Notes under the pieces: generated by a model
The model's database searches: none
The model's input: the letters and a program-made list of their open reading frames with translations, nothing else
Told to the model about the DNA's origin: nothing
Source: Paraglomus occultum
Taxonomy: Eukaryota; Glomeromycota; Glomeromycetes; Paraglomerales; Paraglomeraceae
Assembly: GCA_910592205.1 (NCBI GenBank)
Contig: CAJVPJ010000677.1
Location: 1 to 19,145 of the forward strand
Direction: 5' to 3'
DNA length: 19,145 nt
Part shown: piece after piece, positions 1 to 8,934 of the stretch
Numbering within the stretch: position 1 is the stretch's first letter
How the letters are laid out: each line of letters opens with the position of its first letter
Translations under genes and position numbers: made by a program

Positions 1-123
1 ATTTGAGCGACTTAACTAATTTCACTGATATCCCGAACGACAACTTTCACCATATTCTTACCACAAATTGCTCATATTTTTCCTTTTTAGAAACTAAAAA
101 TATCCAATGAATATTTAATTGCA

Positions 124-163
124 GGGGGGGGCGAAGCCCCCCCCCCCCCCCCCCAAAAAAAAA
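124..163. repeat. G8 / C18 / A9 homopolymer hairpin
   Basis: Eight G are followed by CGAAG, then eighteen C and nine A. G8-C can pair with G-C8 around a three-base GAA loop, giving a 9-bp stem closed by GCGAAGC, a DNA mini-hairpin known to be exceptionally stable. The ten or so unpaired C leave material for triplex or i-motif structure. Run lengths in such tracts are often wrong in assemblies, so the exact counts are uncertain. Confidence 0.85.
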
Positions 164-240
164 TTCCCGACCTAGTTATAAGCACATTTTCAACAAAAGT
201 TGCATTGTTGTGACTATAAATCTTATCACACTTAACATTC

Positions 241-388
241 TAATTTTAGGGTAGTGGTAATTATCGTATTTTATTTATACACACCTCATATTTTAATTTT
301 AGGGTAGTGGTAATCATCGTATTTTATTTATACACACCTCACATTTTAATTTTAGGGTAGTAGTAATTATCCACACCTCACATTTTAG
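241..388. repeat. 53-bp tandem repeat, about 2.7 copies
   Basis: Copies start at 241, 294 and 347 with TAATTTTAGGGTAGTGGTAA. The first two are nearly identical over 53 bases. The third lacks an internal stretch of about 14 bases (GTATTTTATTTATA) and ends in CACACCTCACATTTTAGG. It is AT-rich, with no coding potential seen. The rest of 1-650 holds no gene that I can support. Confidence 0.85.
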
Positions 389-678
389 GAAGGTGGGAGG
401 AAGGGGCTCAACAAATTTGTATCCATTTACAATGTGCTATATTTAAACGGCTCTATCGCTATATTTCATACGAGTGACACAGTTCGGGTCTTCCAATTCA
501 CCAGTAGTTGATTTTAGTAGAATAGACCAATTCTGCGAGCATTACTATCAGTTATATTCACATCACATTGGAATCTTGGTCAAATATTGTATTTAGGGAC
601 TTCACGTATTCATGTCTTTCAATTATATAAGTGAGTTGAAACTAAGCCTTTATTTTGAAAATTGGCCGAGTTATATAT

Positions 679-1125
679 ATGCGAATTATCTCAAGCACAC
701 CTGTTTCATGCCTATATAAAGGATCAGTGCAAGCTTCGATATATCCTATTGAACAGTTATTACTAAAATACAACCGCATAGCATTCGTTTTCCATTTGTG
801 GCTTATTTTTAGTCGCAAAAAAGCCAGTTGTTGGCCGCAAACTAAATTCATTTTCCCAATCTTATGTCAGGCTCGGAGTGGACGTTTTCATTTCGATTCA
901 ACTATAAACGCTGCGACTTTGATATTTCAAACAATGATGAATTGTTCCGAAAAACTCTATTCACTCTCTACCTTGTTTCTATGTCCCTCGTTTCCCGTTC
1001 TCCAGCGCCACTCGCCAGAAACTTTAAGACAACACTTTTCAAATGCTCAATACTCATATTTTGTCCTTGATCCATCTTTTGGTTCACTGTGGCTTCAAAA
1101 GTCCGGCAGTCTGTTGAATCAGTAA
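679..1125 (+). CDS. uncertain ORF, possible relic of the polar protein family
   Basis: An open frame whose first ATG is at 679; the stop TAA is at 1123-1125. The product is not recognised. Its last third carries CPSFPVLQ and, 18 residues later, FVLDP. The truncated family copy at 6525-6788 has CPIPAFFQ and, 21 residues later, FVCDP. This is the only support for a family link; the SYQxNPSV block is missing. A TATA box lies inside the 5' part, so the true start may be further in, and the overlapping frame from ATG 864 is an equally good candidate. Just after the stop, CTTCCTCAG at about 1133-1141 resembles a splice acceptor followed by 11 open codons. Chance ORF remains likely. Confidence 0.2.
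   Translation: MRIISSTPVSCLYKGSVQASIYPIEQLLLKYNRIAFVFHLWLIFSRKKASCWPQTKFIFPILCQARSGRFHFDSTINAATLIFQTMMNCSEKLYSLSTLFLCPSFPVLQRHSPETLRQHFSNAQYSYFVLDPSFGSLWLQKSGSLLNQ
713..720 (+). promoter_or_regulatory. TATA box candidate
   Basis: TATATAAA followed by GG. Transcription starting about 30 bases downstream (near 745) would have its first ATG at 864, opening a 68-codon frame (864-1070) that overlaps the longer frame listed at 679-1125. A TCAGT at 724-728 is too close to the TATA to be its initiator. Confidence 0.35.
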
Positions 1126-1336
1126 TGCTTACTCTTCCTCAGGAAGAGATCAATTCTGATCTGTATCTGAAAAAGTGAGGCTGTAGCGGTAGCAACAATA
1201 ATGAACATAGAAAGAGTCAATAAATAATGCGCAATACAACACATAATTGCGTTCAGTGTGATAAACTTAGCAACAATTCCCTCGATCCCCGCAACACCTC
1301 AACATTTTAACCTATCCTTCGTTATAAGAAACTTAC

Positions 1337-1519
1337 AATACGACGCCCAGCATGCTTATTCGCAATCGAAGGTGGAACCGATTGACTCTCAGTCCGTGAC
1401 GTTACATGGCTTTCTTCTCTCGCCAATGGACTAATTGGTCGTCATTGTCGTGACAACGATTGCTTTTGAGCGTTGTCCAAGCATTCGATGCGCAAGGTTG
1501 GAGATTCTTCGTCCGAGTG
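1337..1519 (-). other. possible exon (minus strand), broken
   Basis: On the minus strand GTTTTTAG (ending at 1520) precedes a polar stretch that runs to ATT|GTAAGT (donor starting at 1336), a 183-base interval. One frame is open throughout except for a single TGA about 25 codons in. A second frame is open for the first 40 or so codons. The GTAAGT donor is consensus; the acceptor is weaker. No upstream or downstream exon was found, so this is a candidate relic, not a gene model. Confidence 0.15.
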
Positions 1520-2668
1520 CTAAAAACTTTGTCAGCAAATCTTGCACCACTCACTGTATATGGGATTGACTAGCATGGGAAAATGGAAGAGATACGATGT
1601 GTTCGAGGAACCGAGTGAGATGCGGATTAATGTTGAGCAAAACTGTTATTAAGCAAATACGAATAAAACATATGGAATAATGCCTACGCATATGTCATCA
1701 CAATTAATTGTTTTATTTATTGTAAGTCTTCTTTGTTTTCTTCATAAGACTTTCCTGAACTTGACCTGTTGCATTTCAAGCCTCTCTTCAAATTCGTAGG
1801 TTTCGCTTCATGCTACTGCTCAATAGGATATTTTCAACTTACGTAACTTGGTTCGCTCGATGATTCCAACCACCTCACTAACATGTTCCTTTCCTTCTGA
1901 GGTATCTTTAACGATCCTTGAGTTTTTTCAACTAACCCGGCGTTCTGCCTAGTCGACTTGCTGCGATCCTTACAACTACCGTTCCAAACAAAACGTTTAG
2001 CTCGGATATACTTCCCGAAAGTTTTAGTTTTACTTGCGTTTTGTCGAAGTTTTACTGATTCGTGACTAGAGTATTAGAATCGAAATGTTTGTATGTAAAC
2101 CAACAGAATCAATATGTCATAACGCCGAGAGCGTAATTTAATATGAAGATCATCTGACTTTCGCGAAAATCACTTGACAATCAAGCAATGCCGCATTGCT
2201 CGAAAAAAAAAACGAATAATAATTATTATTGGCCGAAAAATATACCGGATATTCTGTATTTAGGTTAAACTTCAGGTAAGTATTATAATTTTGAGTTCTT
2301 ATTATCGGTAGTATCACAGCCAAATATTCAAGGTTATGCCTGCGGTATTACGCAAGTGATGAATCATGTCCCTCAAAGATCCATCGCCGCTATTTTCGTG
2401 GTATTTCTGCGACTTCGTAGCATTGCAGATTTAACGATACCCAGCAAAATAACTTAAAAATTTCTTCAATCGGAGGATTTCGAGCAGGGAGCTGAAATGG
2501 TTCTCGATTCTCCGAGAATTAATGCCATAAAACGATATAGGGTAACTGAAGGATCGAGGAACTAAGGATAGGAGTGTTCGGGCAGGGAAAAAGGTAAAGG
2601 CGAAGAGACACGCGACTGAAAGCAATCATAAATCAAGGACGCGAGATAGCGAAGCGAGCGAGAGATTA
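1520..2668. other. non-coding, no gene seen
   Basis: AT-rich DNA without a supported gene. It contains one half of a dispersed repeat (2040-2080) and a perfect 16-base palindrome, AATAATAATTATTATT, at 2215-2230. The minus-strand frame at 2431-2625 has no recognisable features. Confidence 0.5.
2040..2080 (+). repeat. dispersed direct repeat, copy 1
   Basis: About 41 bases match 15399-15439 with few mismatches, and the last 19 bases (GTGACTAGAGTATTAGAAT) match perfectly. Same orientation, 13.4 kb apart. Weaker similarity may extend to the left. It may be a mobile element remnant or duplicated segment edge. Confidence 0.7.
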
Positions 2669-2896
2669 TCAGAATCCGTTAACAATAACGTAATCATAAT
2701 ACGACATTTCCAGCCAGTCATCAGCTTTGAAATCTTGTGCAGAATTTATATTTCCAATAAAAATAATGCGTTCGTGTCTAGATAGAAAGCAAAATTCTTT
2801 AACCCCAATACTTTTTAAATACTCGACAGTGCCAGACGCAACATAGGTCGCTTCGGTCCTTGGATTGGTGAGGCACCATTGTGTGAGTGGTACCAA
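2669..2896 (-). pseudogene. 3' exon or fragment of an unknown gene, copy 1
   Basis: A frame of about 75 codons has no in-frame ATG near its start and is preceded by TAA; CAACTTAG just upstream could be a splice acceptor, so this may be a terminal exon. I do not recognise the product. It contains one Trp-Cys pair near the start and the segment FKADDWLEMSYYDYVIVNGF at its C terminus. That segment is shared, in the same frame, with an inverted copy at 5369-5483, and the stop codon is at the matching place in both. Conservation of frame and stop argues that this was a real coding region. No upstream exon was identified between here and 3060, so the gene is partial or decayed. Confidence 0.45.
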
Positions 2897-4427
2897 ACTA
2901 AGTTGAGCAATTTAACGTTAAGAAAATAATTAAAAAACCAAAAAAGGAAAACATAAATAGTGATGCCTCTTAGCTTAGTATTTGGAAATTATAATTATGC
3001 TGGTACAATTTCTGCAACGTCCACTCTTACAAAAAAAAATTATTTTAACATGTAATTATCCCGAAGTTGTAGTATAAGGAGACAGTTGGTGATGCGATCG
3101 TAAGTCATGATTAACTGTGGTGGGTATGGATGTTGATAAGAGTATGAAGGCGGGGACAAGGTTGTGTCATTATTGATTCCGTACATTAACATAGTATTCT
3201 GTCAATTGTGATCTGTGTAATTTGTATGTTGCGTTCTTTATACAGCGTCAATCGTCAATGTGTAAGCCCAATGGTTTAGTTAAAACTTGTATACTTGTAG
3301 AAGAAGGGCGTGCGGGACGTTTACATGTTTAAGGGTGGGGGGGATAAAGATAGTATTTACCGTACAAGCCACGTAATTAACACCCGCTTTAGACGTCCCC
3401 TAAAAATGGGAAATTATTTTAATACAGAAACTGCATATGATAACGATATTAATATTGTGATTGCAGAGTGGGTATTATAAAAAGTACAACGCAACGTAGA
3501 GTGTTTTATGGCAGTTAAAACCCTTGTAAAGCGTGTCAATAAACAAAAAAGCCTCTACATTGGGCTAAAAATTTGAAGACAGGTCGAGAAGAGTTATTAG
3601 GTGATAAAGACTGTAATAACAAGACCGATATTTAGATCGTGAGTATAAATCGTAGTTTAAACGTTACTAATCAAAGTATATCGATATATGTCACCCGCAA
3701 CCAAGGGAACATATGGTATATCATAGTAATATATACATGTTCTGTTTATATAATACCCGTGGTTTTGTCTCAGATGGAGTTATGACCATGTGTAATACTG
3801 CTATGTATGTATGAAGAAGCTGTGGTTGTAGAATAAAATGTATGATGACGTGTATTGCGTTATTCCCTGTCTGATGTTTTAATCAAGACTATTGTAGAGG
3901 TTTACCTTCTTTCTAATAAAGACACAAATCAAAACTATTAATAGACAGTGATGATACATTGTATTGCGGTGTTTCAAGAAATGACTAGTGCGTAATTCGG
4001 CAGTGTATTGATGACATTGTGACCGTCAGTTATTTATAGACGAAAAAGTCAACCAATTAAATCGTCGCAATCAATCACAATAGCGTACTATAGATCTGTA
4101 TCGCGACATAAATATTTCCCAAAATGGTACAAAAATTTAATTAGAGTGTTTCGTCATCGTTTTCAAACTAAACCGGAAAGTTGAACATATTTATTACACT
4201 AATACATTTTTCTTAAACTATGCATGGCTTGATTTAGAATATGATCGCCAATTCGAAAATAGTTATCAAAGTTGCAACAATAACGAATAAAAACCAAACC
4301 TCCTCAAAGTGTAATCGTTCTGCAAAGTTTACACATTATTGTTGTCATTTTGGTACATATATCGTAGTATTATTTATAGTCTGCATCGAAAAAAGCGGTA
4401 ACTTTATTTTTCTAAATAGCTGCGTAA
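2897..4427. other. non-coding, no gene seen
   Basis: About 1.5 kb of AT-rich DNA dense in stops in all frames. No promoter, splice-supported exon or repeat array was seen. The plus frame at 4241-4453 looks like a random AT-rich translation. Confidence 0.5.
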
Positions 4428-4703
4428 TTGTTACTACTTTATTTGAGTATTGATGCTAAATATAGCATATTGTACCAGACAAGGAAGTGTCAGATATTTG
4501 TGGAAAATAATGACAGTTTTAAGACCAAAATATTAGAAGCATCTGAAGCGACACCAAAAGTTATAAATAGGCACAGTTTGCCTCAACTTAGAGCAGTCAA
4601 GCTCACCGACAGAAACTTCAGAGAATTTTCTCTTAGCCGTCCGCAGCCCATGATCGACTTAATTTTAGGAGTAGTAACACTAGAAATTTTATTGCCGATC
4701 TAG
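4428..4703 (+). pseudogene. BEL/Pao-like retrotransposon protease fragment
   Basis: An open frame of about 90 codons ending in TAG. Its C-terminal half carries LPQLRAVKLTDRNF and then PMIDLILG. This matches the pattern at the end of BEL/Pao aspartic protease domains: a conserved Leu-Pro stretch, an L-x-D-x-x-F segment, then I-D-L-I-L-G. The catalytic D-S/T-G motif, reverse transcriptase, RNase H, integrase and LTRs were not found, so only a small relic remains. The frame continues beyond the TAG into the Thr/Pro-rich frame that follows. The call rests on motif memory, not on an alignment. Confidence 0.45.
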
Positions 4704-4745
4704 ATACAAATTAGCCTCAAATCCATTACAATAGATGACGACGAC

Positions 4746-5197
4746 GTGACATTTGTCTACTTATCAAATGTCATAGTCAAATATGATATAAACGGTACTG
4801 CCACTACCACGACTTCCGCTACCCCTTCCACCACAGCTTCTGCCGTTTCTTCCCCTTCTCCCATCGAACTAAATAATAATCTTATCTTAGACGAAATTCG
4901 TAAAATCCGCCGTGATATAGATATATTCACGCACCAATCCCTTCCTCCCTCAACAACAACGACAACAATACAACCATCACCACCAACATCCGCAACCCCA
5001 ACCAATCCTATCGACAATTCAATTATCAATAGCGACACTACCGCTCCTCCAAAAAACAAACTCGAGCTTTCCCCAAGCTACTCGATCCTATCGATAAAAT
5101 AATCGACATTATGCTTGATAATGAAGAAGTAATGGAAACAATTGAGCATCCACCGGAAACCGAGGGGACACGCATGTTTCCTATAGGACAAAAGTAA
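4746..5197 (+). pseudogene. Thr/Ser/Pro-rich frame with one frameshift
   Basis: In phase with the BEL/Pao-like frame but after its TAG, and with no ATG of its own. It encodes two Thr/Ser/Pro-rich low-complexity linkers around a charged, probably helical segment (ILDEIRKIRRDIDIF, about residues 48-62). The frame stops at 5102. A frame displaced by one base, entered at the A-run near 5051-5056 (CCAAAAAAC), continues for about 45 acidic, protein-like codons to a TAA at 5195-5197, so a single indel in the A-run probably broke a longer frame. The product is not recognised. It may be part of the decayed retroelement (a gag-like or linker region) or an unrelated gene. Confidence 0.35.
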
Positions 5198-5249
5198 TAA
5201 TATATTTCCTATGGGTGCATATATGTTCCCTATAGGGCGAGTGTAATAA
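5173..5249. repeat. three tandem copies around CCTATAGG
   Basis: Three imperfect units of about 21-28 bases begin at 5173, 5201 and 5222. Each has the core TTTCCTATAGG / TTTCCTATGGG / TTCCCTATAGGG, and two of the three end in GTAATAA. The third core includes the perfect palindrome CCCTATAGGG. The first unit overlaps the end of the frameshifted frame. Confidence 0.7.
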
Positions 5250-5296
5250 GTCGCAGACTCAATAAAGAAGGTTATTGAGCGCACTCCATATTAATT

Positions 5297-5345
5297 ATTG
5301 TGGCAGATGAAAACGAAATCGGATTAAAACGAAATGGGGGTCTTT
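5297..5345 (+). repeat. dispersed direct repeat, copy 1
   Basis: ATTGTGGCAGAT, an AAACGAA block and TCGGATTAAAA recur in the same order and spacing at about 16738-16790, with a similar GGGTCTTTT / GGAGTTTTT tail. It lies directly between the Thr/Pro-rich frame and the inverted gene fragment, so it may mark a transposon edge. Confidence 0.6.
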
Positions 5346-5368
5346 TCGGAATGAGGTGTAATATTTAA

Positions 5369-5483
5369 TCATGTGAACAACACCAACGAAAGCTCAGTTC
5401 TCAATTTGCGACACAATATTTCAAAGCTGATGACTGGCTGAAGACGTCGTACATGCGGTCACGTTACTGTAACCAATTTCTGA
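5369..5483 (+). pseudogene. inverted, frameshifted copy of the 2669-2896 gene fragment
   Basis: About 80 bases (5404-5483) match the reverse complement of the 3' end of the minus-strand frame at 2669-2896, including a perfect 22-base block over the codons for FKADDWL. After DDWLKTSY a one-base insertion shifts the frame. In the shifted frame the end reads HVTVTNF then TGA, aligned with YVIVNGF then TGA in the other copy. Homology across the frameshift up to the stop shows that this is a decayed coding duplicate. Read without the shift, the frame stays open to 5569, but that part has no counterpart. Confidence 0.6.
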
Positions 5484-5651
5484 AGATCACGATTCAAACA
5501 GGGACATTTCAATATAAACCCAAGCCTCTGGCTTTTGATTTCTCGATATTCCACTTCTTCATCTATTAGCATCTATCGTCCCCACAAAACACTACCGCCC
5601 CCTATATACATACATACATATAACAACATGCGTTAATCACTCATAATATGC

Positions 5652-6189
5652 TTTAATGCAACGTGCAAGGATGTCTCCCATTTGCAATTCTCGGATGTTG
5701 TCGTTGGAAATAAAACTGAATTCAATGGTTCGTTTTTAAGAAACATGTTACCGAAATCAAAATGGGATGGTCTCGTCAAGACTGTTGCCGAGGTTGGGTA
5801 TGGTTTATTAGTTTGTGCAGGCAATAACATTTGTTGATTTAGCTTCCAAATATAGTAACCATTGGTGCTGACATGAATTTGTCTTATATAGCTCGGATTA
5901 GCGAGTCTTCCAGAACAGGTTGACGAGTCTTTTCTCAAGACGCTTCACCACATCTTGCTGGAAGTAAGTTTAGAACAATCTGATTATTATTTCGGTTTGC
6001 CGTGTGATGTGGTATCGTTATCTTAACATGCTTTCTTTTTCTTTGCAGACACACATTGAACAATTGCTCACGTTTATTCCATCAAAGATGGTATACCGAA
6101 CATGTTACTTTCTGAGAATGAAGTCTAGATGTCGACATTGGGTGCCACTGGAAAAAAAATCTTTATCTAAGAGCTACAACATGTTATAA
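5652..6189 (+). CDS. spliced gene of unknown family, 5' end unresolved
   Basis: The best splice evidence in the window. The last intron is 5964-6048 (85 bases): donor GAA|GTAAGT, branch-like CTTAAC, then CTTTCTTTTTCTTTGCAG. It falls between codons and joins ESFLKTLHHILLE to THIEQLLTF. The last exon, 6049-6189, ends in a basic, Cys-containing tail. Upstream, 5652-5834 is open in the same phase and reads like protein, with three N-glycosylation sequons (NAT, NKT, NGS) and two Cys. Five in-frame stops lie between 5835 and 5891. They would be removed by a GC-AG intron 5821-5901 or 5821-5913 (CAG|GCAATA donor), both of which keep the frame; otherwise they are decay. No start codon or signal peptide exon was found. 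A TATATA at about 5593-5598 is a weak promoter candidate. I do not recognise the family. Confidence 0.4.
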
Positions 6190-6524
6190 GATAGAAAATT
6201 TTTTATTTCTTACATAGGAACTATAAATCATTCAAAAGTCTTCGTTACACAATGCGGGGCGGCTGGTGGGGGCGAGAGCTTATTATACAGATTCGCCCAT
6301 ACTTTGCTTTAAATTCTAAGCATAAGCTAAATAGTTATAATTATAGTTATACTGGCAACAATACCGGTTATATTATTAGAATAAAAAAATTACGCGTTTA
6401 TGTAATATAAGAGGGTTGACACCAACCTACCAATTCAACTGCCTGTTAATTACAATCCCAATCTCGTATTCAAAATATTCTCTCTTCTGCTGCCTCCTTG
6501 TCTCACTCCGACAATGTCCATGCG

Positions 6525-6788
6525 ATGTCAGTGAGTATGAACTACGAAGATACCGGGACTTATACAGGCGATAGCTTTTCGGAAGATGCTCATCATGGTA
6601 GCGTTAACACGACGAGTGGACAGCTGAACTCACATCGTCACGATCAAGTTGAAACCCACACGAACAATTTTTGTCCGATACCAGCATTTTTTCAGACCCT
6701 TCGTGGCCCTTCCGTCCCTTATTCCGCAGCAAGTGATGATTCGACTAATAATTCTCAATTTGTGTGCGACCCAACACTAGATGGGTAA
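6525..6788 (+). CDS. truncated member of the polar SYQ/CPL protein family (copy C)
   Basis: The frame is open from 6450 and its first ATG is at 6525, giving 87 residues. The upstream non-ATG part still aligns with the family (QSQSRIQNILSSAASLS against QSHTPNFLLSVSND of the intact copy at 17180-17740), so the original start is lost or lies in an undetected exon. The family signature STxxGQLxxxxxDQxETHxxxxCP is clear here as TTSGQLNSHRHDQVETHTNN followed by FCPIPAFFQTL. The C-terminal 50 residues of the intact copies are missing: after STNNSQF the frame ends in CDPTLDG. GG|GTAACG at the stop and TAATAG at 6870, with three CTAAY-like branch sites between, could form an 86-base intron (6785-6870), but it would join the next copy in the wrong frame. 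Probably a decayed duplicate. Confidence 0.5.
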   Translation: MSVSMNYEDTGTYTGDSFSEDAHHGSVNTTSGQLNSHRHDQVETHTNNFCPIPAFFQTLRGPSVPYSAASDDSTNNSQFVCDPTLDG

Positions 6789-6848
6789 CGTGGAGAATGA
6801 GGACATTATTTACAGCTCATGGCAAATACTAACGGATACTAATGCTAA

Positions 6849-7260
6849 CGTAAAAACTCCGTTTTAATAGATCTAGATCGACAAGTCAATCTGCAAACCC
6901 AGTCTCATACTCAAGATTTCCTACCTTCCGCCTCTATGAATACTATGAATTATGAAAGCACTGGATATCAAAATAACCCACCGGTTTCTTATATCCATCC
7001 GGGTAATCTTAACACAATAAATGAGCATTTAAATCCACCGAATCGAGACCCACACAAGCAATTCTTATTCACACCCAATATTTTTCTGTAATTCCTCCGT
7101 TACTCGTTTCGATATGACAAACAACAGCTCAACAGACAATTATTTTCAACATTTCGTGCAATCAACAATCGGTCTACTTCATACATTATTACGCCAATGC
7201 CCGTGCAAACGTCACTTTCATGTAACAGCACTAACGTCATAAACGAGTTCCCAATTTAGG
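6849..7260 (+). pseudogene. frameshifted member of the polar SYQ/CPL family (copy D)
   Basis: Directly behind copy C, same strand. The first frame (6849-7091) aligns with the intact copies: QSHTQDFLPSAS, MNYESTGYQNNPPVSYIHPG, then a block resembling NGQLRSPNFDQ. A frameshift near 7060-7075 moves the homology to another frame (NSSVTRFDMTNN, STDNYFQHF, against NPTDNYFQRL of the 17180-17740 copy). A second shift near 7165 moves it again (TSYIITPMP against VSYILTQEP). The C-terminal helical end is not recognisable, and the frame stops at 7260. No promoter was seen. At least two frameshifts make it a pseudogene. Confidence 0.65.
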
Positions 7261-8820
7261 ATAATCTATTATTCGTCCTAAACACAATCTTTCTTAATAT
7301 TAGATTTTTTGCGGGATGGGGTATTTTATCAATATACACCGTTATAAGTGATTCTCAACAATATATTTATTAGTTTTTCAACAGTGTAAAGTCAGTTTAT
7401 GGCTTGCCATTTTGTTGCTATTGATTTTTTATTGTGGTGGGAGGTATAACATTCATATTCTTATTATATCAAGGTTTATTAAATTAACTTTGGAGCACGC
7501 AAAACGTTCTACGCCGTATCTTTTTAGTGTTTACGCTTTTACAGACAAACTCACCGGACATTAATAAATGATATCTTTATCAAATGTTAATGCACCTGTA
7601 GTTAGGCACGATGCCTGGTAGCAACGCAGGGAAGGGAATAATGAACCAAGGCATTACGTTTAACGTAAGTGTCAGTCATGAGACACTTGATTCGAGAACG
7701 CCGGTCATATTATTCCACATGACCTCGTATGCATTTTGAATCCTGTCATATGATTATATGTATAAGGACTCTCTTTATTAATAACATAGTGGAACGGTCG
7801 AATTCAGGGTATTCAAATAAACAAGTCTTGCACTAAATTCCCCGTGGTAGTCATTAACGTCGATTACTTGTTTGAGTGCTAATTTATAAATTGGTTTTTA
7901 CAGCAAGACGATAGTGGTTCATTAAATCTATTTCTACATAATAGTACATTTAAAAGTGTTACTGTGCATTTAGAAGTTACATTTGGGGATGTTGCATTAG
8001 CAAGAGTTCAACCGTAGATTGTCTTTCTTCAGGGAAACTTGTTAACGTTTCTATATAATACGCAGGGAATGCGCAAACCATAACCGGTACTGCTAATATT
8101 CTTCGACAGCCAAAGAAATGAAACGAAACGATTCATCAATTATTTCCATAAGACTTGTGGAATTGTATTCACCAATTAGGAAGATGCTTGAGAATGATAA
8201 TCGCTTTCCAATGTACAGTAAAAGCGTAATTACTGTCATTTAGCTACTGAGAGAAGTCTAACATTGATAAATTTTGTTCTAATGTGACGTAATATATGTT
8301 GATAGAGTAGCTACCGATAAGACTCTGGTGGGGTTTGTATCGGTTGTTTTTGAATCCGAACTGACCAACGCCCACAGAGTACAGATGAAAAACCAAAACT
8401 TTGTGAAACATACGAAACACAAATGCTTTAGTATACTTATTTATATTAGAATCAATATAATTATCCTCTGACAATGAATGTTGCACAACGTAACTCAGCC
8501 AAGATTTTTTTATCGGCCCAATGAAAAATTTTCATTATCTGCAGGGAATATGTTACCTTCCTTTTCCGGGTAGACAGTGAAGTTGATTATAAGGGCATCT
8601 CTGGCGAGCGACGGTTCAAGTGTCTCATAACAATCGTTTGCAAAGAGACTAATACAAAGACAAAGCACATACCAAAATGTCCTTAAAACAAATACACGTT
8701 GACTTATTAGTCCGAAAGAAACTTTCCATGTCCCAGTACAAAGTTTATATACAGAATGCTGGGACAATGATTCAGAAAAACGACCAACCAGTGAACAATG
8801 TTATCACACCTTTTATCAAA
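7261..8820. other. non-coding, no gene seen
   Basis: About 1.5 kb of AT-rich DNA. Open frames on the minus strand (8244-8486, 8510-8767) and the plus strand (8677-8922) show no motif, promoter or splice support, and the last runs into simple repeat. Confidence 0.5.
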
Positions 8821-8906
8821 CACTCTAACACACACAAAAACACACATAAACACGCACCAAACACGCGCGCAAACACACACGCAAACACACACAACACGCG
8901 TACACT
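8821..8906. repeat. CA-rich simple repeat
   Basis: Irregular ACAC / AAACAC tract with interspersed CGCG, alternating purine and pyrimidine over much of its length. The frames crossing it on both strands are low-complexity artefacts. Confidence 0.85.
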
Positions 8907-8934
8907 AACGGGGTCGACTTGACAGACCAGCGGA

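Noticed and set aside
4757-5059. Minus-strand ORF of 100 codons
   Set aside because: Antisense shadow of the Thr/Ser/Pro-rich plus frame; its Val/Gly/Glu runs simply mirror the repeats.
5633-5938. Minus-strand ORF of 101 codons
   Set aside because: Antisense to the spliced plus-strand gene, which has better splice and phase evidence; its start codon is not ATG-supported.
6785-6870. 86-base intron joining copy C to copy D
   Set aside because: Donor and branch sites are plausible, but the join leaves the family reading frame in copy D and meets a stop soon after.
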